Shown here in pieces: positions 9,562 to 20,070 of a DNA stretch of 64,000 bases; within the stretch, counting starts at the first letter, position 1, and every line of letters begins with the position of its first letter. The notes under the pieces are model-generated. The model searched no databases and was not told the origin of the DNA. It saw nothing but the letters and a program-made list of their open reading frames with translations. The stretch is from Caldisericum exile (GTDB lineage Bacteria > Caldisericota > Caldisericia > Caldisericales > Caldisericaceae), in contig DYKR01000002.1 in assembly GCA_020722505.1 (NCBI GenBank), forward strand, positions 27,921 through 91,920. The letters are read 5' to 3'. Both the position numbers and the translations under genes were made by a program.

Positions 9562-10614
9562 CTATTTTTTCTTACGCAAGAATGCTGGAATTTCAAAATC
9601 TCCCTGGTCAATTGATTCTTCAATTTTTATCAGTTTCTCTTTTGGTCTTGCCTCTTTAGACTTATCAAATCCTGCTGCAATAAGCGAGATTCTTACTTCA
9701 TCTTCAAGATCCTCTTGAAAGACGGTTCCGAAAATTAAATTCGAATCATTTACCACCGTTTCCTTTACAAAAGTAGCAGCCTCGTTCACCTCAAAGAGGG
9801 TAAGATTCTTAGGGCTTCCTGTGATATTCAAAAGGACCCTTGTTGCGCCTTCTATAGAATACTCAAGTAATGGACTTGAAATAGCCTGTTTTGCTGCATC
9901 AACTGCTCTATTTTCGCCCCTTCCAACTCCTATACCAAACCAAGCGTTTCCAGCTCCTGCTAAGGTTGTTCTTACATCTGCAAAATCAACATTAACAAGA
10001 CCTGGTTTAGTAATAATTTCTGAAATTCCTTTAACAGCGTAGAAAAGCACGTTGTCAGCAACTCTAAAAGCTTCATTAATAGGAGTTTTTTTATCTATTA
10101 TTTTAAGTAATTTGTCATTTGAAATAAGAATAAGTGTATCAACGAACTCATTTAGTTGCCTTATACCTTCTTCTGCTTGCTCAATTCTCTTTTTACCTTC
10201 AAAAGTAAAAGGCTTTGTAACAACTCCAACAGTTAGAATACCGAGTTCCTTAGTGATAGAAGCAATAACTGGAGATGCACCAGTGCCAGTGCCACCACCC
10301 ATGCCTGCCGTTATAAACACAAGGTCTGCACCTTCTATGATCTTCCTAAGTTCATCTTTACTTTCTTCAGCAGACTTTCTTCCAATTTCTGGGAAACTCC
10401 CAGCACCAAGGCCTCCTGTTGTCCTTGGACCAATCTGGACTTTCTTTTCTGCTTTGTTAAGTGATAGGACTTGAACATCAGTATTTATTGCAATAAACTC
10501 AACTCCGTTAATTCCCTCATCTATCATCCTGTTTATTGCATTTCCTCCCCCGCCGCCAACTCCTAAAACCTTTATTCTTGCTGCACTTATCTTCCAAGGA
10601 TCCATATCAAACAT
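9562..10614 (-). CDS. ftsZ: Cell division protein FtsZ
   Basis: [27 protein letters not shown]-terminal IPAFLRKKK. Confidence 0.98.
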   Translation of the reverse strand: MFDMDPWKISAARIKVLGVGGGGGNAINRMIDEGINGVEFIAINTDVQVLSLNKAEKKVQIGPRTTGGLGAGSFPEIGRKSAEESKDELRKIIEGADLVFITAGMGGGTGTGASPVIASITKELGILTVGVVTKPFTFEGKKRIEQAEEGIRQLNEFVDTLILISNDKLLKIIDKKTPINEAFRVADNVLFYAVKGISEIITKPGLVNVDFADVRTTLAGAGNAWFGIGVGRGENRAVDAAKQAISSPLLEYSIEGATRVLLNITGSPKNLTLFEVNEAATFVKETVVNDSNLIFGTVFQEDLEDEVRISLIAAGFDKSKEARPKEKLIKIEESIDQGDFEIPAFLRKKK

Positions 10615-10625
10615 AAAAGCACCTC

Positions 10626-11831
10626 CTATTCAAAAATATCCTTAAGCCAGGAAAAAGAAGAAAAGATTGATTTCTTCTTTGAATGGGTTGTGTCTTCATT
10701 CAGGGCATAAAGGATTAGTCCGATAGAAGTAGAATATTCTGGTGCATTCAAAATATCAGAAAAAGAAAATTCGCCCTTCGGAAAACCAACTCTTACTGGC
10801 AATTCTAAAATCTCATTTGCTCTTTTCGCAATGTTTTTAAGTTTAGCAGTGCCACCAGTTATAACAACCCCAGAATGAAGAGATCCCCAATACCCTGACT
10901 TAATTAACTCGAGTTTAATAGTTTGTAATATCTCATCAACCCTTGCTGTAATCACTTCAGATAAATAATCCAAGTTAACCTTTAATTTCTCATCTGTGCC
11001 AATCTGAGTTGCTTCAATTTCAACACCTTCAGTAGTGCTATCATCACACTTTGCAAATCCGTATTCTTTTTTTATACGCTCTGCCTCTTCAAGAGAAATC
11101 CTCAAAGCATAGGCAATATCTTTTGTTATGTATTCACCACCAATAGGAAGAACAGAGGTATGTGCAATACTTCCATTTGTGTAAACTGCAAGATCTCCAG
11201 TGCCTGCCCCAATATCAACAAGTGCAACGCCTAATTCCTTTTCCTGATCCCTAAGAACGGAAATAGAAGAAGCAAGTGCTTGTAAAACAAACGCTTCTTT
11301 TTGAAGGCCAACCATTGAAATTACTTTTTCAATATTGTAAAGAACTGTGGAAGAACCAGTTATTATATGAACTTCTTCTTCAAGTTTAATCCCGGACATA
11401 CCAATAGGGTTTCTTATTCCACCTTGACCATCAATTATAAACTGCCTTGGTATGGAGTGAATGACCTTTTGATTTGCTTGAAGTAAAAGAACTCTTGAGG
11501 CTTCTTCAACTCTTCTAATATCGTCTTTTGAAATCTCTCTTCCCTCTCTTGAGACGACTACACTTCCTTTGTTATTTAAAGAAAACACGTGTGTGCCAGA
11601 AACGGAAACATAAACACTGTTTGTCTTTTTATAAGCCATGGTTTCTGCAATTTTTTTTGCTTCGGATACTGCTTCAGAAGCCTTATTCAAATCAATTACA
11701 ACACCCTTATTAATACTTTTGGAAGGAACGGAGCCTACCCCAATTATTGAAGCATTACCATCCTCAATTTCTGCAATCAAATATTTAATTGTTTGGCTCC
11801 CTAAATCGAGTGCTGCAACTACCCTATCCAT
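10626..11831 (-). CDS. ftsA: Cell division protein FtsA
   Basis: [43 protein letters not shown]. Confidence 0.95.
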   Translation of the reverse strand: MDRVVAALDLGSQTIKYLIAEIEDGNASIIGVGSVPSKSINKGVVIDLNKASEAVSEAKKIAETMAYKKTNSVYVSVSGTHVFSLNNKGSVVVSREGREISKDDIRRVEEASRVLLLQANQKVIHSIPRQFIIDGQGGIRNPIGMSGIKLEEEVHIITGSSTVLYNIEKVISMVGLQKEAFVLQALASSISVLRDQEKELGVALVDIGAGTGDLAVYTNGSIAHTSVLPIGGEYITKDIAYALRISLEEAERIKKEYGFAKCDDSTTEGVEIEATQIGTDEKLKVNLDYLSEVITARVDEILQTIKLELIKSGYWGSLHSGVVITGGTAKLKNIAKRANEILELPVRVGFPKGEFSFSDILNAPEYSTSIGLILYALNEDTTHSKKKSIFSSFSWLKDIFE

Positions 11832-12429
11832 TCTCCCTCCATTCGATAATTGCTTGCATATTAAATCTTAAATCTATTGATTCGACCTGTTTTAAGTTAT
11901 TTTTTAAAAATTCAACTGTTTTACTGTATTCTTCAATTTTTTTCACATAATCCCCCAGTCCTACTAATACAATGATATTATTTTTGTCAATAAATACAAT
12001 ACCCCTATTTTGAAAATCAACATATTTGACCAAATTTAAAAAGCCCATTTTTTTCAAACTAAAAAGAAAATTTTTTATTTCTAAATTATATAAATTAGAA
12101 TTAAAATTACAAATTACATCAAAGACTCCATTATCACTTTTTGCTAAGTATCCCCTTTCGGTAATATCAAAAACACCGTCTTTAAATTTCACTTTCAAAA
12201 TAGTTTTCTCCACATAAAAGACTTCAATAGAAAAGTGGTTTCTTTCAATTTTTACATCTTTTTTAGGTAAGAGCGTTAAGTAAACAGGACCTAAATGATT
12301 TAAAAGAAAGGAGGGTTCAATTGGAACATTAGAATTTATTTTAATTTTACTTTCTAAAACAAAAATGGAATAGTAAAAGGGAATGAATACTAACAAAATA
12401 ACTATAAAAATTGTTAAGAGTTTTTTCAC
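11824..12429 (-). CDS. ftsQ: FtsQ/DivIB-like cell division protein
   Basis: N-terminal TM, POTRA-like region, C-terminal [17 protein letters not shown]; synteny between ddl and ftsA. Confidence 0.75.
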   Translation of the reverse strand: MKKLLTIFIVILLVFIPFYYSIFVLESKIKINSNVPIEPSFLLNHLGPVYLTLLPKKDVKIERNHFSIEVFYVEKTILKVKFKDGVFDITERGYLAKSDNGVFDVICNFNSNLYNLEIKNFLFSLKKMGFLNLVKYVDFQNRGIVFIDKNNIIVLVGLGDYVKKIEEYSKTVEFLKNNLKQVESIDLRFNMQAIIEWRENG

Positions 12430-13355
12430 CTTTTTCTTTGAAGTGCTTCTTGTAAGATAAAGTCAACAAGGTCCTCGAAACTTATATTTTCTGCTTTTGC
12501 CGCATCTGGCACGAGACTTGTCTCAGTAAAACCAGGAATCGTATTTACCTCAAGCACATAGACATCATCTTTATTTGCTATCATATCGATTCTTGCAAAA
12601 TCTCTTAGTCCAAACTCTTTATAGATACGCCTTCCGTATTCTTCGGCGAGATTCTTCTGATAAGAGTTAATCCTTGCAGGTATTATATGCTTTGACATCA
12701 AAGGTGTATATTTAGATTCGTAATCATAAAATTCATGGGCAGGAACAATCTCAATAATTGGAAGGACATGGATATCAGGATAGTTGCCAATAATTGCAAC
12801 TGTAATTTCTGTCCCCTTTATGTAGTCCTCGACTAAAACCATTTCACTTAATTCAAATGCCTTAGCCAAGCCCAAATTGTATGAGTTCTCATCTTCTACT
12901 ATTGTAACGCCAATCGTAGAGCCTTGATCATTTGGTTTAACTACAAGTGTTTTATTTCCCAAAAGTTCTGAAGCATAGGAATAAGAAAGGGCATTGTCCT
13001 TCTTAAAATAAGTAAATGATGGTGTTTTAACGTCAATTTCTCTAAACATAAATTTGGTAAAGAGTTTATTCATACAGAGTGCACTTGCAAAAAATGAAGA
13101 ACCTGTATAGGGAATTCCGTAGAGTTCAAGAACAGCCTGCACTGTCCCATCTTCACCAAATTTCCCGTGAAGAGCAATAAACACAACGTCAGGTAAAGTT
13201 TTTTTAATAATACTTTCGAGTTCATTCTGAAAATCGTGTTCAACTACATCATATCCCTTACTTCTTAACGCTGAAGCAATTGCTTTTCCACTTCTTATCG
13301 AGACTTCTCTTTCGGTGGATTTTCCACCATACAATACCAAAACTCTTATACTCAT
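12426..13355 (-). CDS. ddl: D-alanine--D-alanine ligase
   Basis: LYGGKSTEREVSIRSG, HGKFGEDGTVQ, VLEVNTIPGFTETSLVP. Confidence 0.95.
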   Translation of the reverse strand: MSIRVLVLYGGKSTEREVSIRSGKAIASALRSKGYDVVEHDFQNELESIIKKTLPDVVFIALHGKFGEDGTVQAVLELYGIPYTGSSFFASALCMNKLFTKFMFREIDVKTPSFTYFKKDNALSYSYASELLGNKTLVVKPNDQGSTIGVTIVEDENSYNLGLAKAFELSEMVLVEDYIKGTEITVAIIGNYPDIHVLPIIEIVPAHEFYDYESKYTPLMSKHIIPARINSYQKNLAEEYGRRIYKEFGLRDFARIDMIANKDDVYVLEVNTIPGFTETSLVPDAAKAENISFEDLVDFILQEALQRKR

Positions 13356-14284
13356 TTCTTCCTTTCAATAAGCCCAAGATTTTTAAAATCACCTAAAAGT
13401 TTAATCTCGAGTTCCAACACAAGGTCTTTATTCTTATAAACTCTCGATTGAGCTTCCCTAATTAAGTTTACCACATCATCTGCTGTTGCGTTGCCGAGAT
13501 TTACAATAAAATTTGCATGCTTATCAGAAATAATTGCATCTCCAAAATGCAAACCCTTACACCCTGACTCTTCCAAAACCTTACCGGCATAGGTAGTGGG
13601 AGGATTTTTAAAAACACTGCCCGCACATGGAAAATCAAGTGGCTGCTTATCATAACGTACTCTCAGATTCATCTCTTTTGCTTTAACAATTTCCTTTTCA
13701 TCTTTTTCTTCCATGGCGATTACAGCATTTAACAAAATTAGTCTTTCGTCTTGCAAAATCGAATACCTATAATCAAAGTGAAAATCATCGTGTTTGAATC
13801 GATAAATTTTACCATTTAAATCCATTACATCCCCATATAAAACTTTAGTGCTTATGTAGTGGGAATTAGTTCCTGCATTCATCGCAATTGCACCACCAAT
13901 TGCACCAGGAATACCAAAAGCAAACTCTAAGCCACCAAGATTGTGCCTCATAGATTGTTCAATAAAAAATTGTAAAGAGGCACCAGCCTCAATAAAGGCA
14001 ATATTTTGAGAAAACGTAAATTTACCAAACTTATTTCCAAGTTTAATTACAATGCCTCTAATGCCTTCATCTGCAACAAGGATGTTTGTTCCATTTCCTA
14101 TAACTGTAACTTCGAGATTGTTTTGTTTTGCAAATTTAATGACTTTCTCAAGATCATCTACACAAGAAGGTTCCACGAAAATTTCAGCAGGACCTCCAAT
14201 CTTAAAAGAAGTGTGTTTAGAAAGAGGCTCTTCAAAAAGCACAGTCCCTTTAGTCAAATTTCTTATTTTCTCTATAGTTTTCAT
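13352..14284 (-). CDS. murB: UDP-N-acetylenolpyruvoylglucosamine reductase
   Basis: KHTSFKIGGPAEIFVEP, GIPGAIGGAIAMNAG, PCAGSVFKNPP. Confidence 0.95.
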   Translation of the reverse strand: MKTIEKIRNLTKGTVLFEEPLSKHTSFKIGGPAEIFVEPSCVDDLEKVIKFAKQNNLEVTVIGNGTNILVADEGIRGIVIKLGNKFGKFTFSQNIAFIEAGASLQFFIEQSMRHNLGGLEFAFGIPGAIGGAIAMNAGTNSHYISTKVLYGDVMDLNGKIYRFKHDDFHFDYRYSILQDERLILLNAVIAMEEKDEKEIVKAKEMNLRVRYDKQPLDFPCAGSVFKNPPTTYAGKVLEESGCKGLHFGDAIISDKHANFIVNLGNATADDVVNLIREAQSRVYKNKDLVLELEIKLLGDFKNLGLIERKK

Positions 14285-15633
14285 ATCCCACCTGATTTTA
14301 GCAAAATTTTTTCTAAAACAAAATTTACTTTGGATGGTCCAAGGGTTATAACTAAATCATCTTTTTTCAACAATTTTAAAACAATGTCTGCTGCTTCATC
14401 GTAGTTAGATGCTTTAATTACGATTTTTTGAGGGTTTGTTTCTTTTATCCAATTAAATACTTGTTCATCGTTAATCCCATCAATTGGAGCTTCAAAAGCA
14501 GAAGCAATCGGTAAAACAACCACTACGTTAGATAGATAAAACGGCCGTCCAATCTCACTACCGAGGGTGTAAACTCTTGTGTATCTATGTGGTTCAAAAA
14601 TTGCTATGATTCTATTGTTTTGAAAATGTTTTTTTAAAGCAGAAAGAGAGGCTTCAACTTCTGTCGGATGATCCGCATGGTCATCAAAAAAATACGCATC
14701 GTAATATTTACCAATAAATTCTAACCTTCTTTTAGGCAAACTAAAACTACCCAACACTTCAGAAAATCTACTAAAATCAGCACCAAGAAGTTTTGCAACC
14801 AGCAATGAACCAATGGTGTTTAATAAGTATTTCTCACCGAACATATTAACAAAAATTTCAGACAAAGTTTCCCCTAAAATGTTTGCTTGAAACAATATAC
14901 CGTTTTTGAGAAATTTAACACTATCCACATAGGCATCAAGTTCTCTATTCCAAAGACCATAAAAAAATTTATTTTTAGGTATATGTTTGGAAACTTCAAC
15001 AACATTTTTATCTTCACCATTCAAAACCAAAGTCTCACTATTAAGCATGAATCCTCTAAAGGCATTTTTAAGATTCTCAAAACTAAAATTGTAGGCGTTA
15101 AGATGGTCTTTATCGATACTTGTAACAACTCCAATATAAGGTTTAAATAAAAGGAAGGTGCGATCACTTTCATCTGATTCAATAACGAAGTATTCGGCAT
15201 CTTTTAAGAAAGTGCTATTCTCAGGATGTTTACCACCAATGTATGCATTTACCGACAAGTTAGAAGATAGTAAGGTAGAAATTATTGAAGTTGTAGACGT
15301 TTTACCATGAGTCCCTGCAACAACTATACTTTTGTAGTTTTTTGCAATTTCTGATAGAGCCTCTCCTCTTTTTACTATTGGTATATCTAAAGATTTAGCT
15401 TTTTTAAGTAATTCATTATTTTCTGGAATAGCTGAAGAGATAATAACTTTTTTAAAAGACTTATCAACCACAAAGTCCTTATCAATGAACTTAATTCCTA
15501 AATTTTCTAAATGTTGTTTTGCACTGCCTGAATTAACATCAAAACCGTATATGTCGTAGCCAAGGCTATTGTAAATCTCGGCAAGCCTCCTCATGCCAAC
15601 GCCTAAAATACCAAGCATTAATATTTTATCCAT
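14281..15633 (-). CDS. murC: UDP-N-acetylmuramate--L-alanine ligase
   Basis: VVAGTHGKTSTTSII, DDHADHPTEV; Mur ligase fold with synteny. Confidence 0.95.
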   Translation of the reverse strand: MDKILMLGILGVGMRRLAEIYNSLGYDIYGFDVNSGSAKQHLENLGIKFIDKDFVVDKSFKKVIISSAIPENNELLKKAKSLDIPIVKRGEALSEIAKNYKSIVVAGTHGKTSTTSIISTLLSSNLSVNAYIGGKHPENSTFLKDAEYFVIESDESDRTFLLFKPYIGVVTSIDKDHLNAYNFSFENLKNAFRGFMLNSETLVLNGEDKNVVEVSKHIPKNKFFYGLWNRELDAYVDSVKFLKNGILFQANILGETLSEIFVNMFGEKYLLNTIGSLLVAKLLGADFSRFSEVLGSFSLPKRRLEFIGKYYDAYFFDDHADHPTEVEASLSALKKHFQNNRIIAIFEPHRYTRVYTLGSEIGRPFYLSNVVVVLPIASAFEAPIDGINDEQVFNWIKETNPQKIVIKASNYDEAADIVLKLLKKDDLVITLGPSKVNFVLEKILLKSGGI

Positions 15634-16690
15634 GTTTATTTATAATTTCCTCAATTGTATCAACAATCTTTACCTCGCTATCTTTTGGGTATAAACTACT
15701 ACAACCCATTTTTATTATACGTAATTTTCCCTTTAATTCTAAAATCCTATTTAAAAGCAATTTTTCATTTAGGGCATTTTCTTCAATTACTTCAACACAG
15801 CCTAAAGATTCAAAGTACTTTGCGTTAAAATATTGGTGGTTATCTCTTGCATAAGGAAAAGGGATAACCATTGAATAAACCCCATTTAATACAAGTTCAG
15901 AAAGAGTCATTGCTCCACCTCTTGTAATGGCAAGGTGAGAAACTGCATAAGCATAACCCATATGGTCAAGATAAGGAAACATTCTCAAATTCTTATGAAC
16001 AATTTTGTCTTTAAAGTCTTTATAAAACTTCTTCCCAGTTATAAAAATGATCTGCATGTCAAATTTAAGAAGCTCCTCAATGATAGAGAAAACAGTTTTA
16101 TTAAGTTTATACGCACCACCAGAGCCTCCAAATACAAGAAGGGTAAATTTATCCTCAAAATTAAAAAAATCCAAACCAACTCTCTTTTCAACTCCAATAA
16201 CTTCTTTTCTTACTGGATTGCCAACAAACATACCTTTTTCTTTAAAAATATTGTTTACATCAGGAAATCCAAGAAAAATTTTTAAAGCAAACCTTTTAAA
16301 TAGCAAATTTGTCCTTCCAGGGATGATGTTTTGTTCGTAGATAAAGATTGGGACCTTCGTTAAAACAGAAGCAATAAGAACAGGAAGCGAAACATAACCA
16401 CCACCACCCAATACAGCATCAGGCTTATGTTTTTTGATAATTCTAAAAGATTCAGTGACACCCTTAAAAAAGTTAAAGATAAATAAAAAGATTGTTTTAA
16501 TATTGAAATCAAATTGAGATGCACTCACAAATTCCATATCAAAACCGTAGGAAGCAAAAATCCTATCTTCAATTCCCCCTTTTCTTCCTACAAATACCAC
16601 ATCAAAATTTCTTTTTTTAAGCTCTTTTCCTATGGGCACAAGAGGATAAACATGTCCTCCAGTTCCACCACCTGCTATAATTACTTTCAT
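15626..16690 (-). CDS. murG: UDP-N-acetylglucosamine--N-acetylmuramyl-(pentapeptide) pyrophosphoryl-undecaprenol GlcNAc transferase
   Basis: IIAGGGTGGHVYPLVPIGKEL, GGGYVSLPVLIAS, RGGAMTLSEL. Confidence 0.95.
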   Translation of the reverse strand: MKVIIAGGGTGGHVYPLVPIGKELKKRNFDVVFVGRKGGIEDRIFASYGFDMEFVSASQFDFNIKTIFLFIFNFFKGVTESFRIIKKHKPDAVLGGGGYVSLPVLIASVLTKVPIFIYEQNIIPGRTNLLFKRFALKIFLGFPDVNNIFKEKGMFVGNPVRKEVIGVEKRVGLDFFNFEDKFTLLVFGGSGGAYKLNKTVFSIIEELLKFDMQIIFITGKKFYKDFKDKIVHKNLRMFPYLDHMGYAYAVSHLAITRGGAMTLSELVLNGVYSMVIPFPYARDNHQYFNAKYFESLGCVEVIEENALNEKLLLNRILELKGKLRIIKMGCSSLYPKDSEVKIVDTIEEIINKHG

Positions 16691-17748
16691 TCGGCAACCT
16701 CTTTTCTTGAAATATTGATAAGTATACCTACAGATATAAAATTAGCAACCATATTGTTAAACCCCATACTTATAAACGGCAAAGGCACCCCTGTTACTGG
16801 CATTAAACCCAAATTCACTGCAAAATTAATTGTTGCAAACATACAAATCCCCAAAGTAAGACCAATCGCAAGAATCCTAGAAAAAAGAGATTGTGCTGCA
16901 CTTGCAATCTTAAAGCCCGTATACAAAAGCCCCAAGTAGGAAGCTGCAATTATAATGATAACAACCCCTCCTAATTCTTCTCCAATGACTGGTAAAATGA
17001 AGTCTGAAACTGATACAGGTAAAACTTGAGGATACTTAAAAATACCCTTTAGAAAACCGACACCGTTAATACCACCTCTTGCAAATGCTTTAAGAGATTG
17101 TAGCGTTTGAAGCGCATCTGAAGTTGCATATGCTTCTGGGTTCAAAAAGGCTTCTATTCTTCTTCTCCATTCCTCACTAAAGCCAAGTAGAAGTAAAAAC
17201 GAAACTATACTGAAAGTAGAAAACGCAAAAATATGGATAAGAGGTATACCAATAATTACAAGGGTTAAAAAGCACGTCAAAAATAACTGTGCAGCTGAAC
17301 CCATATCTGGTTCTAAAGTAATGAGCAAAGAAAAAACCCCAATCGCCGCAAGAGAAACAAGAAAAACCTTTGGAAGTTCATCATCCTTTATCTTGTTAGA
17401 AAAAATTTTTGCAATAAGTAAAGATAAAACTATGTATGCAAACTGAGAAGGCTGAAAATTAAAGATCCCAAAGCTAATGAATCTTGAAACACCCCCTTGA
17501 AAAAGAAGGTAGATGAGTAATAAAAACAATATGAAGGTGCTAATCTTAGCAAGTTTTCGTAAGATGTGGTGGTCAAAAAATGCAAAAAAGATCATCAACA
17601 AATATCCTATAGCAACTGAAATTAATTGTCTTATATACGTATTTGGGTAAACTACACTAAGACTAACACTTGATATGATACCAATAATGGATAATAAGGT
17701 TACAAAGAAAATAAGAGAAATGGAATACGGGTTTAAAATCTTTTTCAT
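16687..17748 (-). CDS. ftsW: FtsW/RodA/SpoVE family peptidoglycan polymerase
   Basis: Multi-TM; QPSQFAYIVLSL, LEPDMGSAAQL, DFILPVIGEELG, GVPLPFISMG. Confidence 0.93.
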   Translation of the reverse strand: MKKILNPYSISLIFFVTLLSIIGIISSVSLSVVYPNTYIRQLISVAIGYLLMIFFAFFDHHILRKLAKISTFILFLLLIYLLFQGGVSRFISFGIFNFQPSQFAYIVLSLLIAKIFSNKIKDDELPKVFLVSLAAIGVFSLLITLEPDMGSAAQLFLTCFLTLVIIGIPLIHIFAFSTFSIVSFLLLLGFSEEWRRRIEAFLNPEAYATSDALQTLQSLKAFARGGINGVGFLKGIFKYPQVLPVSVSDFILPVIGEELGGVVIIIIAASYLGLLYTGFKIASAAQSLFSRILAIGLTLGICMFATINFAVNLGLMPVTGVPLPFISMGFNNMVANFISVGILINISRKEVAE

Positions 17749-19109
17749 AACGAATTTACGATTTCCTTAAATCGATCGCCTCTATCTTCAAAATCCCTAA
17801 ACATGTCAAAGCTTGCACAAGCAGGTGATAATAAAACTACATCAAAACGACCTGCTTTTGATTTTGCAAGAAGAATTGCATCTTTTAAGCTTTCTACAAC
17901 TGAAAAGTTATTAAAATTTGCTTTTATTGCGGCCTCCTTTACTTCATTTGCTGTTTGCCCTATAAGTATAAGGTATTTAACTTTTCGTGGAAACATTTTA
18001 CCCAAATTTGTAAAATCGTTATTCTTTGAGCTTCCTCCTGCAATAAGAATTACTTTCCTATCAAAAGATTCAAGTGCCTTAATTGTAGAATCAGGTGTTG
18101 TAGACTTTGAATCATTTATGAACGTTATGCCATCAACTTCCCTTACAAATTCAAGCCTATGGGGAAGACCTTTAAAAGTTTTAATTGATTTAGCAATCGT
18201 ATCCACATCAACACCAATTAACATTGAGGCAGTAATCGAAGCAAGTGTATTTTCAACGTTGTGAAGTCCCAAAAGGGGGATATCGCTTCTATTTATAATC
18301 TTTATGGGTTCAGAGGTTGTAGCAAACCTAAAATAAATTTCATCACCCAAAAGATAGGCACCTCTATCAACTTTACCCTTTAAAGAGAAAAAATAGACCG
18401 TGGGTCTTAATTCTTTTGCAAGTTCTCTTGAGGTGCTGTCGTCAAAATGCAAAACGGCAAAGTCAGATTCAGTCTGGTTTAAAAAAATCCTTCTCTTTGC
18501 GTTTAAATAATTTTCCATGGTGCCATACCTATCAAGGTGGTCTTCTGTAAAGTTTAAAAATACAGATACCTTTGGGTGGTATTGTTCGATTGTCTCAAGT
18601 TGAAAACAACTCGTTTCAAGAATAGCAAACTGTGGATTTGGATTCTCTAAAAGAAGAAAAGAATAAGGAGTGCCTAAATTACCACCAAAAACAGAGGAGG
18701 GATAAAAGTCTTTAATGATATGGTAAGTAAGGGCTGTTGTAGTGCTCTTACCATTGGTGCCTGTAATTGCAACAACTTTGGTATTTGAAGCAAACATATT
18801 TGCAAATTCCAATTCTCCTATAATTTTTTTACCGTGTTCTTCAAGATATCTTACAACTGGCGCATTCAAAGGTATGCCAGGAGACAAAACAACGAGGTCA
18901 AAATCTTTAAATTTATCAAAACTATGCTTACCTATCTCATAAGGGATGTTGTGTTCTTTAAGAAGTGGTTCAAACAAACGTGTTTCATGGTTATCGTTTA
19001 GTTCAGATACAAATACACTAAAGCCTTTACTTTTTGCAAGGATACTTGCATAAACACCGGATTTACGAGCTCCCAACACAAGAACTTTCACATTATACCT
19101 CCTAACCAA
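17745..19109 (-). CDS. murD: UDP-N-acetylmuramoyl-L-alanine--D-glutamate ligase
   Basis: VVAITGTNGKSTTTALTYH, FINDSKSTTPDSTIKAL, LSPACASFDMFRDFEDRGDRFKEIV. Confidence 0.95.
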   Translation of the reverse strand: MVRRYNVKVLVLGARKSGVYASILAKSKGFSVFVSELNDNHETRLFEPLLKEHNIPYEIGKHSFDKFKDFDLVVLSPGIPLNAPVVRYLEEHGKKIIGELEFANMFASNTKVVAITGTNGKSTTTALTYHIIKDFYPSSVFGGNLGTPYSFLLLENPNPQFAILETSCFQLETIEQYHPKVSVFLNFTEDHLDRYGTMENYLNAKRRIFLNQTESDFAVLHFDDSTSRELAKELRPTVYFFSLKGKVDRGAYLLGDEIYFRFATTSEPIKIINRSDIPLLGLHNVENTLASITASMLIGVDVDTIAKSIKTFKGLPHRLEFVREVDGITFINDSKSTTPDSTIKALESFDRKVILIAGGSSKNNDFTNLGKMFPRKVKYLILIGQTANEVKEAAIKANFNNFSVVESLKDAILLAKSKAGRFDVVLLSPACASFDMFRDFEDRGDRFKEIVNSL

Positions 19110-20070
19110 AATACAACTTTAAAAAGAAGACAACAATAGATGCTACCAATGTTATAATAGAAAACCTAAAATCAATCTGTGCTTCACTAAGTCCAGATAA
19201 CTCAAAATGGTGATGGATGGGCGTCATTTTAAATATTCTCTTACCGTGAGTCCTTTTAAAATATGTAATCTGGATAAAAATTGAAAGAGCTTCAATAACA
19301 GGAATAATAGCAATAATTGGAAGATACAACTCTATTTTTAAAATAATCGAAAGGGAAGCAACAAGTGCACCTAAAGCACCCGATCCAACATCCCCCATAA
19401 AAATTGAAGCCTTTGGGCTATTGAACCATAAAAAGGCAAGAATTGCAATAATAAAAACAAGTATCAAATACAAATGAGAAGTGTTTCCAAAGGTATTTGC
19501 AATTAAAGATAGTAAAAGAAGCATGGTAACAGTAACACTTCCAAGAAGCCCGTCTACTCCATCTGTCAGGTTAAAAGCATTAGCAGAGCCAATAAACATC
19601 GTTAAGAAAAGTATAAAATAAATAAACCAACCCAAATTTAAATCGAAAGATAAAAATTTAACATTGAAAGAAAAAATATCCTTAAAAATCACAAACAGAA
19701 TAAGAGTTGCAAGAAAATGTAAAATAAGTTTATTTCTAACGGAAAGTCCATCTGAAGAGTGCTTTTTAAAAGTAAGAACATCATCAATAAGCCCAATTAT
19801 ACCAAATAAGAGCACTGAAGATGCAACAAAGAGTGCAACTTTCGAATGATTAAAGGGAAGAAAAAAGATAGGTGCAAGAAGAAATACTATTCCGCCACCT
19901 CTTGGTGTGCCTTCCTTTATTTTGTAAATATCGCCCATTTCATCACGCACAAATTGGACTGCGTGCCGTTTCTTAAGATATAAAATGAGAAATTTTTCAA
20001 AATACAACAATAAAAAAAATTCAATTAAGATAACAAAAGCAAAGATAATGTTTGAGACGTTCTTATCCAT
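19102..20070 (-). CDS. mraY: Phospho-N-acetylmuramoyl-pentapeptide transferase
   Basis: GTPRGGGIVFLLAP, ANAFNLTDGVDGLLGS, FMGDVGSGALGA, MTPIHHHFELSG. Confidence 0.95.
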   Translation of the reverse strand: MDKNVSNIIFAFVILIEFFLLLYFEKFLILYLKKRHAVQFVRDEMGDIYKIKEGTPRGGGIVFLLAPIFFLPFNHSKVALFVASSVLLFGIIGLIDDVLTFKKHSSDGLSVRNKLILHFLATLILFVIFKDIFSFNVKFLSFDLNLGWFIYFILFLTMFIGSANAFNLTDGVDGLLGSVTVTMLLLLSLIANTFGNTSHLYLILVFIIAILAFLWFNSPKASIFMGDVGSGALGALVASLSIILKIELYLPIIAIIPVIEALSIFIQITYFKRTHGKRIFKMTPIHHHFELSGLSEAQIDFRFSIITLVASIVVFFLKLYFG